The notes below the pieces were generated by a model. The model was not told the DNA's origin and did no database searches. It was given only the letters and a program-made list of their open reading frames with translations. A stretch of DNA of 64,000 bases from Pomphorhynchus laevis (taxonomy: Eukaryota > Acanthocephala > Palaeacanthocephala > Echinorhynchida > Pomphorhynchidae): NCBI GenBank assembly GCA_012934845.2, contig WNNJ02000948.1:1-64000 (forward strand), given 5' to 3'. Made by a program: the position numbers and the translations under genes. Below are positions 10,661 through 24,200 of this stretch, piece after piece (position 1 is the first letter of the stretch; each line of letters begins with the position of its first letter).

Positions 10661-11108
10661 ACTCTACGTATATTTTAAAGAAAATAATTTATGCTATCAA
10701 TAAAATCACTTTAAATTCTGTGTGGTTTTTATAATCAGTTTGGGAATATTTGAAAATTTTATGATATCATAATTATCTAATGGTTTGCGATACTATATTT
10801 GTATGACGACTATTTTCAGTACTAAGCATGTTCGATGGACCATTTCGAAACAATGCGATTAGCCGAAAAATATCAAGATAAGAAAAAATATTTCATTCAT
10901 AAACTCAAATTCCGTGTATTCTTAAAATACTGCAAATTTTACTGTTAATGTTAATGTCTATTACATAATGTAAAGATTCACAAGTCTCCCAGTGAAATCA
11001 TCGATTATTATTTAGCGAATTTAAGAATGTCTTTTTGATAAATTCTTTGTGTTAATTTATGTGATTATTAATTTTTTAAATATGATTTATATTTATTTAT
11101 TATTTTAG
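10661..11108 (+). other. Upstream of AS3MT-like exons; possible 5' exon at 10835-10913
   Basis: No repeat recognised. One candidate coding exon starts at ATG 10835 (MDHFETMRLAEKYQDKKKYF) and would end before GTGTAT at 10914 in phase 1. That is the phase required by the next exon at 11109. Its similarity to the AS3MT N-terminus is too weak to rely on, and about 25 residues of the family N-terminus would still be missing. The TATTTTAG acceptor before 11109 is good. Confidence 0.3.
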
Positions 11109-11165
11109 ATATGACTTGTTTCCCAAATGAAATAGACGAATTATCATTATACGCCTTTTCCCCCG
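11109..11165 (+). CDS. AS3MT-like exon: segment before the SAM domain
   Basis: Acceptor TATTTTAG, donor GTAAGC, ends in phase 1. Encodes NEIDELSLYAFSP, aligning with HEEVALRYYGCG of AS3MT. The YYGCG cysteine (human Cys61) is absent. It joins 11330 to make LYAFSP-VRFP, the same length as RYYGCG-LVIP. The acceptor at 11330 (...AAATCGAAG) is weak and was chosen by phase and alignment. Confidence 0.6.
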
Positions 11166-12122
11166 GTAAGCTGTGTTGCATTCAAGAAAGTGAACTAACA
11201 GAGAGTCAACCATCAATTCAGGGACTGTTTGATATTATCCATCCGTCATGTGAAAAAAAGTTTATTTAAATCTAACATAAATGCACCTTACGGCTTTCTT
11301 GTGTACGTTTAGCCCCAATCAAATCGAAGTCAGATTTCCGTCTTTACTACAGGGAATGAAAGTGCTCTTTATCGGCAATAATGTGGCAGCAGATAGTTTT
11401 TATTTATCCTTTTTTATTGGGCCTGATGGATTCCTCGATGTGTTTGAAGTTAATAAACAAACTGTGCGTATTCGCGATATCGTCTATCTTTCTTGGACAC
11501 GAATGATTTTTGTTTAGTGTGAAATGTGTGAAACACTGATCGACTTTCACATGGACGCATTTCAATTCGATACACCAAATATTGCATTCTACACTGGGTC
11601 ATTCACGGATTTCACTAACCGACCGGATAAAACCGACTATTACGATGTCGTCGTGTAAGTTTACTTTTGGGAATATAATTTTACATTTTCAAATTTTTAA
11701 TTAAAAAATGATTTATTTACAATGACTTATGCGATCAAATGTTCGTTTGCAGATCCACTAAAAATTATGCACAAAAATACTCAAATAATGAAGTTTAATT
11801 AAAAGATCACTTTTCAGTAAAGATTTCGAATTCGAGGAAAAACTTGAAAAATATAAAAGAAATATATGTACGAATATGGTCAGGTAAAGAGTTCAATGTT
11901 AAATGTACCTAGTAATATCGATGACCAAAGTCAGAATTGTGGTACAAACAGAAGAATATGTTTAGGAAGCGTAAAAATATACGTGGGTCTGTAAAGATCA
12001 AGATAATGAAGGCCTCTTTTAAGAAGGAGAGTTGATTGTTCAGGAAATTTCTAGTTGGTCCTATTCAACTACAAGGAAGTTATAGTGGATTTGTAAAACA
12101 TTAATTTGAATAAATTAATTTG

Positions 12123-12204
<82 letters not shown>

Positions 12205-15200
12205 ACATTGTATATATTTCGGAGCCTTTTCATCCTACTAATTGCCTATGATTCTATTTTACTTTGATATGTCATTATAATTTTAAAATCAATTGAGCTT
12301 CGAATTAAGCTCTTTAATAGCTTATTAATAGCTAAATACACGAATTCTAGTTTAAATGGTTCTTTAATTTTCAAATATACAAAAGACGACATCATTTCAC
12401 CATTATCATTTCATATTTGCGGCATTTACTTATCTGCCATTCAGTCATTTATTGATTTTAAAATCCCAAACCTTTTGACATCATTTGCACGATATGGACA
12501 TAACGTTCGTTACATTGTAATGACTTCGTGACAGTTAGATAATGACTTCGTGACATTATAAAACCAAACATCTTAAGTGTTTGTAAAATTATAGATTTTT
12601 GCTCAAGTAATAAATTGAAAATTTATTATATTAATGTATCATATTAATTTTGTTATTAAATTAAATGATAAATTAAATTAAATTTAATTTATCAAAATTA
12701 AATTAATTGCAACTTATTTTTCATAAGATTAGCTTTTATGAAAATGTTGTAAACCAATTGTAATTTTTTCTTTATTTTTTCGGTTTTATGTGTTTATGTG
12801 CATACATTGGTATAATATTGATAATACCATATACTAAGGCTGTATATGAAATGCAAAATTCCGAGTTTACCTCTGCAATTGGATTCTGATCGCAATAATT
12901 GAAACCAATGTTTCGATTTTGGCTATATCTTTAATGAAGAAAAAATAGAGAACAATTCGTTATTTCATTATTTAATGTTTGATAATTTTCACGATTGTTA
13001 TAAAACATCTTTACGGTTATAACATTCAAATATTTTATTTGTTACACACTTGTTTCGTCGATTTTAAATCAAAGAGCAATCGGTTATTTAGACATATATA
13101 TCCAGGTGTTATACCAAACATATAATGCTTGACAAATAGAAAATAATTTTAGACTAAAATACTTTTCAAAGATGCTATAGAGTGAAAAATAACGACTTTA
13201 TAATAACGACCTTGGTATAATAATACCATATACTAAGGCTGTATATGAAATGCAAAATTCCGATTGTTTTTTCTTCAAAAGACGGATGCTGCTAAATATT
13301 ATTATCCAAAGCTGGATCCCTGAATTACCAAATATGATTATGAAATACGGTTACAAATTATCATGTCAATTTTTGAATATTTCAAATATTGACTTTAAGG
13401 ATAAAATCAGTTCCTTAACAAGTTGCGACCCGCACAACTCCATTCGTGCACAGCACTCTGAAAATACGATATGCAGCATACCCAAAAGAAGATCTAGAAC
13501 TTCGAAGTCACTTGTACAAGCCATTATTTTTAAATTGTTTACATTTATGAAATTGACTTCTCCTGATTTCAATAATTTTATGACATCTTATACCATTAAT
13601 ACCAACTTGAAGGGCTACAACACAATTTTGTTTTGGTCCACATAAGAACTCTGCCATGATAAACATTCACAATATTTTAAAGGTAAGAAATGTGATTTTT
13701 AAACTAAAAAATAAGCTTCTCTACAGCTAGGCGGTGAATGTTATTTTCGGGAAACTTTCTCTAACAAACAACTTACCAAAGAAGCCACAGATAGTTTTAA
13801 TCTAATTCGTAAGTTTTTTTCATTTTCGTGTCATTACGATCATTTGATTATTCTTTGAACTTTTAAGTATATATTTATTTTAACCATGAAAAGTATGATT
13901 TTCTTTAAAGACTAATTTATAATTAGGTTTTGAAAAACGGATCTCAGGGCACGATTTTATAATCATACCATATATAGGATTATATTCATATTTAAACCGG
14001 TGTAGATTCGGATCGTCCATCGATGACGATACTGATAGATAGATAATATTGTATTTATTTAAACGAATTAAGGCAAAACCTCTTATTTATTTTTAAAGCT
14101 TTCTGGATTTCTCCCTTCTTCAATATAGCAAAATCAGTCATAAATTCTGTTTTATGCAATATTTAAAGTCTTTTATGAGCTGCGTGTAAACTCTGGAAGA
14201 ATTTGGAGAATTTTGATGTGGATCAGGAAGTATTCGGGCTCTATGATAAATTATAGATGTGCTCCGAATTTAGCTGTTTGTCCGAAATCAGTTGTCCAAT
14301 CCATTATAGTAACGTCTCTTTCCTTTTTGCAGTGTCTTGTATGTCTGTCTGTATGCTTGCATTGTGTTATTCGTTTTGGATGCAGTGTTTCGCCACTCCG
14401 TCATTCTTGGTTCGTTTCTGGGCGATGTTTGATCGACGTGTGAGTGCTCGGATATTCATCTGCCCGCCAGTCTGTCCAACGTACATGCTGTAACATTTCT
14501 AGCACTTACATAATTATATCACGCCTTTGCTTTTGCAATTGTATCGGCACAGCACAGCACTTGTATCGTATGTCTGTGCATGGCAGACTAGTTCCTTCGT
14601 AGACCTCTCTCTATGTGTATATTTTAGCATGTCGTTAAGCGTGTATGGGATTCGAAAGGCAATTTTTGGAATTCGGAAGAACGATTGACAGTCGGCTTCG
14701 ACATCGTTTATTGTTGATTTTATGTCTCGTTGGAGATTTTCGAGCGCCGGGTAGTGTCGAAGGATCACACAGAACAAGTTTTCTTCACGATTCTTACTTG
14801 CCTTAGTGAGAAGTGTGTCCCGGTCTTTTTCTGGACGATTGCTAATTGCTTTCGAGTAATCTTTCTTCGATAACCTCGCATGAAGAATTCATGTGTCAGC
14901 AGGTTAGCATGCTTTTTGAACTCATCATCCGTTTATAAGCTTACAATTTTATTAGTTATTCATGATTATCATGCGTTTTACATGCTTAGGAACACAACTT
15001 CGCGCATGTAAAATCGAGCGGATACCGGTGAACTTTTTATGTAGTGTGGTTTGCCAGCCATTTACTGATTTATAAACCTCTGTATCAAGAAAAGCTGCAA
15101 TATTTTTGACACTATATGTAAATCGGAGTTCCCCTATTGAAATTAAATAATAAACATTGCCTTTGTCCGGTTTTATTAATTTAATTTGATTAATTAAATT

Positions 15201-18200
15201 CATTTTCTTTTGAACGTTTACTATCCACTCGAATTCTTAGACCTGATTTCGCCATTGAGTTTTCAGTTGCACGCAGTATGCTGCCGAACCATCGATCAAT
15301 TATCGATCATCTATCGATCAATTAGTTGTGTAATCGTTTAGGTAAAATCGTATATTCCTACTAGGTAGACGCGTCATTATCTCATAAGGTGTACATGAAC
15401 GAGACTCATGACGGAATCAGTATGAACTTAAAATATGTATCTCTTGCAAACTCAGTATATTTAATTTAATAATGTATCGTAGAGTCAACACCTTACCGAC
15501 TATGCTAATTACCCAGTATATCTAGATATTCTTTAGTATACGAAACCTTCAATTATTTAACATATATAAAATAAGGGTGAACACTCTCAACTGAGATCGT
15601 ACTAAAATCGTACGTATTTATATTTTGAAAATTTATACCTTTTGTTTGTTCTGAAAATTCTTTTGTAGAATTAATACTGAAATAGTGTTTTATAGCAGTA
15701 TTAATTTCGATTACCTTGCAATATTTTTTGAAGTGTACTTTAATTACTTGAAGTAATTGAAATGCATTTAGAGTTTTTCAACATTTGTGTGGTATTTCAC
15801 TATTAAAGACAGCTCTATAATGTGAATATTAATTCAATTATCTTAATACTTAATGATATTTACATTGTATTCTATACTGCGTCAACATCTTTCAAGATAT
15901 TCGCGACTTTTTAAAATTTTAAGGTTATGCATTCAATTGCAAATTTGATTGTTTAATTTTTTAAATTTAATTTGTTACTTGTAGCTTACTCTAATTTTTA
16001 AGCATTTTTACAATTAATTTTTAGATGAAGGTATTGCTAGTCCACTTGCTTGGGAAGACTTTGTAGTAGATGCAATGGATATTGGATTCTGTCAACCAAG
16101 ATTAATTGAATCTAGACCTTTAACTATTTTAAACGACGAATTCAAAGAATACATAGGTATTGTAATACCTTTTTTGTTTGTAGATTTTCGTTTTGTTTGT
16201 AGATTCTGTTTTTTTTGGATCCTATTGACTGTTTTGTCCGGCTTCTATTGACTGAATGTTTGCTTATAATTCTTAATATTTGACGTACAATATTCTAATA
16301 ATACAGCAGTCAATGGTCTTTATTCCTAAATGAGATGCATTATAAATATATTAATTTACATAATAAATATATATATTAATATATCATAATATTAATTTAT
16401 AATTAATTAATAATTTTTAAATACTTTATTTTTACTGCCTTTTATGCAATCACTTTCCTTACATTCTTTGTGTTTGCCGTATGCAAAAGAAAACAGCAAT
16501 TTTCTAGCTTATACCATTTGAACAATTTCTTTCTAAATCATGGTATTTTTTAAACCCTTCTATTTTAACCACAGAATCGAACATAATCTATGCTTAAACA
16601 AAATGCTTTGATAAACTATTTGTTATTAAATCGTAGGATTTTAATTAGATTTTGCTCGAATCTTACGCAACAACAATGGTAGATATACAGCGTAGACAAT
16701 ATACATATGTATATATGTATCATGTATAATATTAAAATTATGTAAAATATGACCAGTCAATAGTCTTTATTCCTAAATGAGATGCATCATAATATGTAAT
16801 TTGAAATTTTTGTGTGACAACGTTAAGATGAGCATTTTTCTTTATTTTCTGTGCTCGTCATAATTATTGATTATTAATTATTAATTATGTGTTATAATAT
16901 TATTCATTTAACAATATGAATAATTATATTGTTAATATATTGATGCTTATGTTAACAATAAGCACTTATTGAAGCTGGATCAAGAAAAGGAAGCTGTTAT
17001 TTGATATTTCGTTACTTCTGTTAGCATCTTCAGAAAATTACAATATTGTGATTTGTTGAATGTAATTTATTTATTAATTGAAGATGCTAACAGAAGTTAG
17101 CGAAATATCAATAAAAATTTTCCCTTTTAGATCTAATAATTCTTTATCAATAACGCATCATTATCAACTATTCTAAAAAAGTTGATATATATTATTATAT
17201 AATAATATAATTTGCTATATTATTTATTTTTATTGATTTTTTTTATTTTATAAAAAATTAGGAGAAAAAATTGTTTCTTTATTACATGTATAATGTATAT
17301 AGAAAATATATATTCTACATTATTACTGTGGAGTAATGAAACTCGTCGTTTTTGCAGAATTTGTTTGGTACAAATGTTTTGATGCATCTGATGATAAAAA
17401 TTTAGGAGATTTTTTTTAATTTTTCACTCTTTTTGTTCAATTAAGAATAATGTATCATTATTACATTAAATAATTTAATAATGCCATTAATAATATCATT
17501 ATTACATCAAATTACGGTTTTGTTGATTACAAAACCAGCATTTGCTTTGATACTGCTTACTTCGATTTTTCTAGCTAACGTACATAATTTTATCCAATGT
17601 ATCATAAACTCTGCTGCTCGTTGCCATAACACAATTAAACAAAGAAAGTTTTTACTGCATCCACAACCACACTTCATGTCACAAAATGCGTTACTTATAG
17701 TCAATTTTTAGGACGCCACTCAACGTGTGTTTAGTGATGGCGGTTGGTCACTGTTTGCGGTTAAGTTGCATGAGCTATCGCCCATTGATTGTGCCGCCGC
17801 TGCTGCCATATCTCTTATTTCCCACTCTTCTGCGAGTTCATCGTACCTGACTGGTTTTTTTCCGACACCTCGTCCCCCTCCGAATCGTCTCCGAAGGTTT
17901 ATGATCATTAAGTTCCTCACTCCCTGTTATTTCGGTTACTCCTCTATTCGTGTTCACCTTTTTATTTGTTCTTAGATCATCTGCATGTCCTCGTCTTTCT
18001 CCATTTTGGGTGCTTATCACATATGAACCCCACCCAGTCCGGTCTATTATACATCCAAGCTGCCATTGTTTAGTCGGTTAGTTTCGTTCCCACACTGCCT
18101 GATGTACGTCGAATTGTCGTGGCCTCACGTTAACGTCATGACGTTCTTTCTGTTTCTCTCTGTGACTTTGCACCGTAGTTTGTGTAGTTGGTCGTAGTCT

Positions 18201-21200
18201 GTCCCATATAGTTTTTAGCTTTCTACCATACAGTAACTTCGCAGGTGCCTTCCCCGTGCTACCGTGTAGCAAGTTTCGATAAGTCATGAGAAACTGTTGA
18301 ATGAATAGGAGTCTGTTACGGTGTCCTCGAGAAAATTCAACTCGGCGTGTTAATGTTCCGATAAAACGTTCAATTAACCCATTGGTTTGTGGGTGATATG
18401 GCGAGGCTTTGATGTGTCGAATTCCATTCGCCTTGCAAAATTCTGTGAATTCTCCTCACTAAAATGGGGTCCATTGTCTGATACAATTTCACGAGGTATA
18501 CCCATCCTTGCTAACAATTCACGTATCGCGGCTATTGTCTCAACAGCATTAGTGCTACATACTGATATAATTTCTGGTCAATGACTTTGAGCGTCGATTA
18601 GAGCCAAATACATTTGTCTATCAATGGGGCCTGCAAAATCAACGTGTATCCGAGTCCACACTTCTGCAGGAACATCCCATTGGTGTAGGGGTTGGTGAGC
18701 AGATTTCGGTTGTTGTTTCTGACAAAATGAACAGCGGTCTACCCATTGCTCGATATCTGTATTTATGGTAGGCCACCAGCAATATAGTCGCACTAGATGT
18801 CGCATTGCGGATATTCCTGGATATCCAAGGTGGAGTGTTTCCAAAGCTTTGTAACGAATGCTTCTCGGGATGACAATGCGCTGTAACCATAACAAAATAC
18901 CGTTTTCGTTTGTAAGTTTGTGTTTCCTAGAATGGTATATCGTTGTTATTTGGTTGCATTTTTGGGCCAGCCACTTTCGATATATCTTTTTATTTGTTGT
19001 GTTTCTGTATCCCGCATGCTTTCATTCCGGATTTCGTCCATTGACATATGCATTTTTCCTGCGTTGTGAACTTGTAGCAAATGGACTTGTTCGCTCTCTT
19101 CAGTATCAAATGGGTTATGAATCGGAAGTCGAGAAAGTACATCAGCCATCGTATTTTTCCTTCTCTCGATATATTTCAATTTAGAGTTGTACTGTGCTAA
19201 GGTTAGGGCCTATATGTTCAATCGCTGGTTAGTAATTTTGCTTAAATTTCGATCTTTTCAAAAAATGTATTTAAGCGGTCTGTGATCGCTCCATAGCATG
19301 AATCTTCTACCGGCGATATTCTGATGAAATTTTCGTACCGCGAATACTATTACCAATCCTTTTTTCTCCACTTGGGCATAGTCCTTTTTATTGGGCTTCA
19401 GTGTCCTGGAAGCGTATGCTACCGGTAATTTAACATGATTTGAGTCTTCTTGGAATAATATTGCTCCCAAAGCATTGTCACTCGCGTCACATGTGAGATG
19501 AACATCCTTGTGTATGTCGAAGTTCTTTAGTATACGAGCATCCATGAGTGATTCCTTGACTTTTTCAAATGCTTGCGTATGCTCCGGTTTCCATGAATAA
19601 ACCGCTCGACGGCCACTAAGCTCGTACAGACTTTTGCTATTGGGTTGCAGACTTGGAATAAACCGGTTCAAATAGTTTACCGCCCCAAGGAAGGATCGTA
19701 ATTCGCCTTTGTTTGTTGGTGTGGGCATTTTCTGTATAGTCTCCAGTTTATTAGGACACGCTTGTATGCAATCTTTCGTTAACACATGACCTAAGAATTT
19801 TACTCTTTCTTGGAGAAAACTGCATTTTTCACGTTTCACTTTCACTCCAGCTTGCTTAAATCTCTCCAATACCTTCTGTAGATTATCTAAATGTTCGTTC
19901 GATGTTTTACCAGTAATTATAATGTCATCAAGGTACGCCGCTACCTTGGGGATACCCTGTAGAATCTGATCGACATACCGTTGAAATACGATCGGCGCCG
20001 TGCGAATGCCGAAAGGCATACGGGTATATCGGTAAAGCCCTTTATGTGTCGAAATGGTCAAGTATTTCCTTGATGACTGCTTCACTGCCAGTTGTAGATA
20101 TGCGTCTTTTAAATCCAGGACAGAATAGTGGAGGCCGCCTGCTATTTTTTCCGTGATGTCTTCCAGTGTAGGTAGCACATATGTATCCAGCCGTAAGTAC
20201 GGATTAATTGTAACTCTGAAATCGCCGCATATTCTCACCAATCTGTCCGATTTATGTATGACTACTATTGGCGCCGCCCAGTCAACTATTTCTTGAGAGG
20301 TATCTACTGGTTCGATGACTCCTTGTTTTAGCTGTCTCTGTAGCTCAGCTTCCACTGATTCTCTAAGAGAGAATGGTACTCTCCGACTAACCCAACAGTG
20401 AGGTATAGGGTTGGTGTCGATGGTCAATTCTACTTCGTAATCTTTTACGTGCGTGGTCCCTGGACCAAATACTTCTGCATAATTCTGCAAGAGATTATAC
20501 AATTCCTCATTGTTTTCGTACGTTGCTTTGAACACAATGGAGATGAGTTGATTTTCTGCTCTCTTATTGTTATAACTGATTCGGGCCATTTCAATTTGAA
20601 TGCCGATATCCAGGGTCGCCCAAAAAGGGGTCTACAAGATGTTTCAAGTACCGTTACCCATAACAATTGCGCTTGTTTATTTAATGTTGCGGTTACCAAG
20701 CATTTTCCGATAGACTGAAGTACTTGTCCACCGTAAGTTTAAAACACTTTGGTTGGATGTAATGTCGGTTCTCCGATGTGTTGCCAAACAGATCTTGAAA
20801 TTATTGAGACACTAGCCTCAGTATCAAATTCCATATTTATACATCGCCCGTTGATTTGTACTTTTATAATCGGGATGATATCATCGTGCCCTATCGTGTT
20901 GATAGATCTCACTATCATTATCACTGACCATCTCCACTGCCCCAACGTTGTTATGGGTTGGTGTATTCGTACTGCGACAACACGCTTCGAAGTGACCAAT
21001 TTTTCCGCAGCGTCTGCAGATTTTTTCAGTTGCTGGACATCTTTGAAATCTTGTGTGCTGTCTTCCACATCTTGTGCACGATGATTGAGGCTTGTTTGTT
21101 GCTCGCCATGTTTGAGCATTGTACTTATTAGTGGTCACGTATTCTTTCTTCGATTGCTTGACATTCGTTTGTGATTGTTTGATTGAAAAATCTGCACAAC

Positions 21201-24200
21201 CTTGCTTTGTCCTTTAAATTCACCAACCAGGTGGCATATGTATCATTTGGACCCATTTCACATTGGTGAAAAGAATATCGAGCTGCGATTATGTGTGTTG
21301 GTTTAAAGAAGTGCTGGTTTAGAAGTTGGACCAATTGTATGTATCCTGTGTCATCCAAACTTTGACCAGCATTTAATCGATATTTGAGTTGGTATGCTTC
21401 TGATCCAATCCATGACAACAAAAGTTGTTTTTTTTATGGTCGTCATCTGAAATCGATTGAGCTCGGAAATTGTGCTCAAGCTGCTCATAATAATTTGCAA
21501 AAACTCCCTCGTCGCCAGGGAGTTAAAGTGCCATAACACAATTAAACAAAGAAAGTTTTTACTGCATCCACAACCACACTTCATGTCACAAAATGCGTTA
21601 CTTATAGTCAATTGTTAGGACGCCACTCAACGTGTGTTTAGTGATGGCGGTTGGTCACTGTTTGCGGTTAGGTTGCATGAGCTATTGCCCATTGATTGTG
21701 CCGCCGCTGCTGCCACACTCGTGTTCTCTTATGTCGTTGTCGCCTCGACCATATATCCTATAAACTTTCCGACCTATCTTAAAACACTATTAACCTTGGT
21801 GTTTACTTTCGTTTTCGTATTGTTACCTTTCGTTTTCTAATTTGTTACTCACCATCCTACTTACACTTTGCTTACCTTGATGATTCGCATTCTGCCATAT
21901 TGGCTCGACGATCAAGTAATTATCTAATTCATGTCCCTTCGCACTTAACCAACTATGGCCTCCGCTCTTTTATCGTTACTGGTCTATTTGCCTGGAATTA
22001 TTTGCCAGCATACGTCCGTTCTTCCTTGTCGCTTCAACTCTTCAAACATAGTATACGTTCCTCACTATGGTTCCTCCTCCACAATAAATCAAGAAACTAA
22101 TTCCCTCCACATCCAGTTTAAAGAATGGAGAATCGTGAACTTATCCAGTTCAGAATTCTTAATAACTCTTTAACGAAACCACTCAACATTTTTTGTCTTC
22201 ACCGACGCCTTGCCACATCCCACTCATCTCCATTATCTTCAATATACTTGATTCAATTTCATCAACATTTTTATTTTATATTCTATTTTTTGTTTTATTT
22301 TTTTGTTATTTTTTTTCTACGTGGGGTTGTAATCGAGCATAGGCGTGCATTTCCACTAGAAAAAATAAATAATCATCAATATGATTTAAAATACTCAAAT
22401 GTACTTCTGCTGATTTTAACTTATTATTTATGCAATTGAAACATATTGATATTTATGAAATATTAATGAATTAATTAATTATTAATTAATTATGGTAAAT
22501 TACTAATTTTCTGAAGATGTTAACAGAAGTTAGCGAAATATCAAATAAAATTTTCCTCCTTTCTTTGATTCAGCTCCAATAATTCTTTATCAATAATGGA
22601 TCAAGTATTTACAATTTACAATCAGCTGCCACTTTATGACTAATTATCTTAACTAATTGATTACTACATACTTGATTATATCTATGTTGAACTAATGATC
22701 CGTATGTTATTTATATCTTATTATCTTATATATAAGTTATCACTCGTTCACTACTTGAATCATCATTGACTTTTGTTACTTGATTTCGTTTTTATATCAG
22801 TGAACTGCTGACGATTTCCAATCGACAGCAATCCCTTGCTACTCCATAGTTAATCCTGTGATGGTAGTTGGTACCGTTCGTGCATTGTCTCCACCACCCG
22901 ACCTCCGGATCACTGGAATCGACAGCAAACCCTTGCTACTCAATTGTTAATCTTGCATTAACTGCATTATTTTTAATCCTATTTTTGATACAGCAGGACG
23001 TTACTAATCAGTCTGTGTGGGTCTCATCAGCTGCTGACCCAGACCTACATTTTATTTTTGATACAAAAAATAAAATGTATTATTATACATTTTATTTATA
23101 TATTAATGTCTTATTATATTTATTATACTTATTATCTTATACCCTTAACAATTTTTTAGATTAATTTTCGGTTTGCACGGTGCAGTGTACCATACTAATA
23201 TTGATAATTGTACAGCATTGTTGATTATTTGAATAGCTTAATTTTAATTATCGAAACCAACTTTTAAATTTAATGTTGACTTTTCTAGAAACAAATAAAA
23301 TCAAATTAATTAGTGCCATATTTCACATGTTTAAAATACCAATCGATGACTCAACGAACTGCTATCTAGTTACATATAACGGTGGAATAGTTGGATTCGA
23401 TGAAATGATTTCATTCGACAACACACTTTCGTTTAAGGTAAGCATAACAATTATATTTTTTTAAATTAAATTTAATTATATTTAAAATGTATTTAAAATT
23501 ATATTTTATCCCAAAATATTTTTAATTTGTTCTATTTCAGTCTATTTTAAAAACAATATATTTACTTTATTTCAATCTTTAATCTTTTTTCTAAAATAGT
23601 TTTTTTTTTAAACTTAAAATTGATGGCACTATTCTGCACTATTTGGAGTGCAGAATAGTGAAATGTGCCATTTCACATTTCGTTTTATTTTTTAGAGTTT
23701 ATAAAATACGTATATATTACATATATATACTTTTATATGTAATTTATCATTACTTTTATATTTAACGTCGCATTTGCAACGTAAAATAAATTTCTATTAT
23801 CATCACCAAGGTGATCCAAGTTTTATGTCGATCTAAACTGCCATTTTATTAAATTATTTTTTAACGTGTAATTACAACTCACCGGGCTAGATACGAATCG
23901 TGACGTTAGACTATTAGGCTCGACGATATACAATTGTTATAATTTTCCATAATTAATTACATTGGTGATTAAACTACCGAATACTCTATTATTAGTCATT
24001 TATAGCCAGTATTTTAGTGATACCAGTGTGATATCGATCTAAACTGCCATTTTATTAAATAAAATTTAATTTAATAAATTAAATTGAATTTAATCATTTT
24101 GGTGATTAAACTACCAGTTGCTTTTTGAAAAAAAGACTATTTTTCGTCTAATAAAAAGACTATTTTAATTATTTTTGTAGAATTTCACTTAAAAAATTTC

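Larger units (their letters stand above)
17622..21715 (-). mobile_element. Ty3/gypsy LTR retrotransposon, fossil copy with both LTRs
   Basis: A 4.1-kb element bounded by two 187-bp direct repeats with TG...CA ends. On the minus strand, in order: gag with a CCHC zinc knuckle, an aspartic protease remnant, RT (LPTLEDITEKIAGG, PFGIRTAP and YLDDIIITG), RNase H (LTCDASDNALGAI) and integrase (core with WTRIHVDFAGPID). This is the Ty3/gypsy order. It is broken, with roughly half a dozen or more disruptions. The LTRs differ at only about three or four positions, so the insertion is fairly young. It sits inside an L2-b tail, itself in an intron of the AS3MT-like gene. Confidence 0.9.
17520..22290 (+). 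mobile_element. L2-type LINE 3' fragment (family L2-b), split by a Ty3/gypsy insertion
   Basis: Left piece 17520-17621 encodes LANVHNFIQCIINSAAR, matching the SRLDYC...LQRIVNAAVR block of L2 ORF2. The right piece starts at about 21718 with VLLCRCRLDHISYKL (L2: ILLRLRRFDHTSYHL) and continues through LIHVPSHLTNYGLRSF and FAWNYLPAYVRSSLSLQLFK (21900-22100). The 3' UTR to about 22290 is shared with 49020-49255. Frames are broken; it is an old copy, older than the element inserted in it. Confidence 0.8.

Noticed and set aside
10835-10913. First coding exon of the AS3MT-like gene
   Set aside because: Phase and start codon fit, but similarity is too weak to include it in the gene model; kept only as a candidate.
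11757-11803. Possible exon after GTTCGTTTGCAG
   Set aside because: The acceptor is good and the phase fits, but the frame stops after about 15 codons and shows no AS3MT similarity. The exon at 13613 matches in length and in P-x-K. It could be an alternative end.
13250-13645. 131-codon ORF in the AS3MT-like intron
   Set aside because: No domain seen. Its end overlaps the proposed exon 13613-13682 in a different frame; the exon is better supported by alignment and phase.
17720-17975. Open frames across the Ty3/gypsy LTR and its edge
   Set aside because: They cross the LTR boundary and have no domain; shadows of the element.
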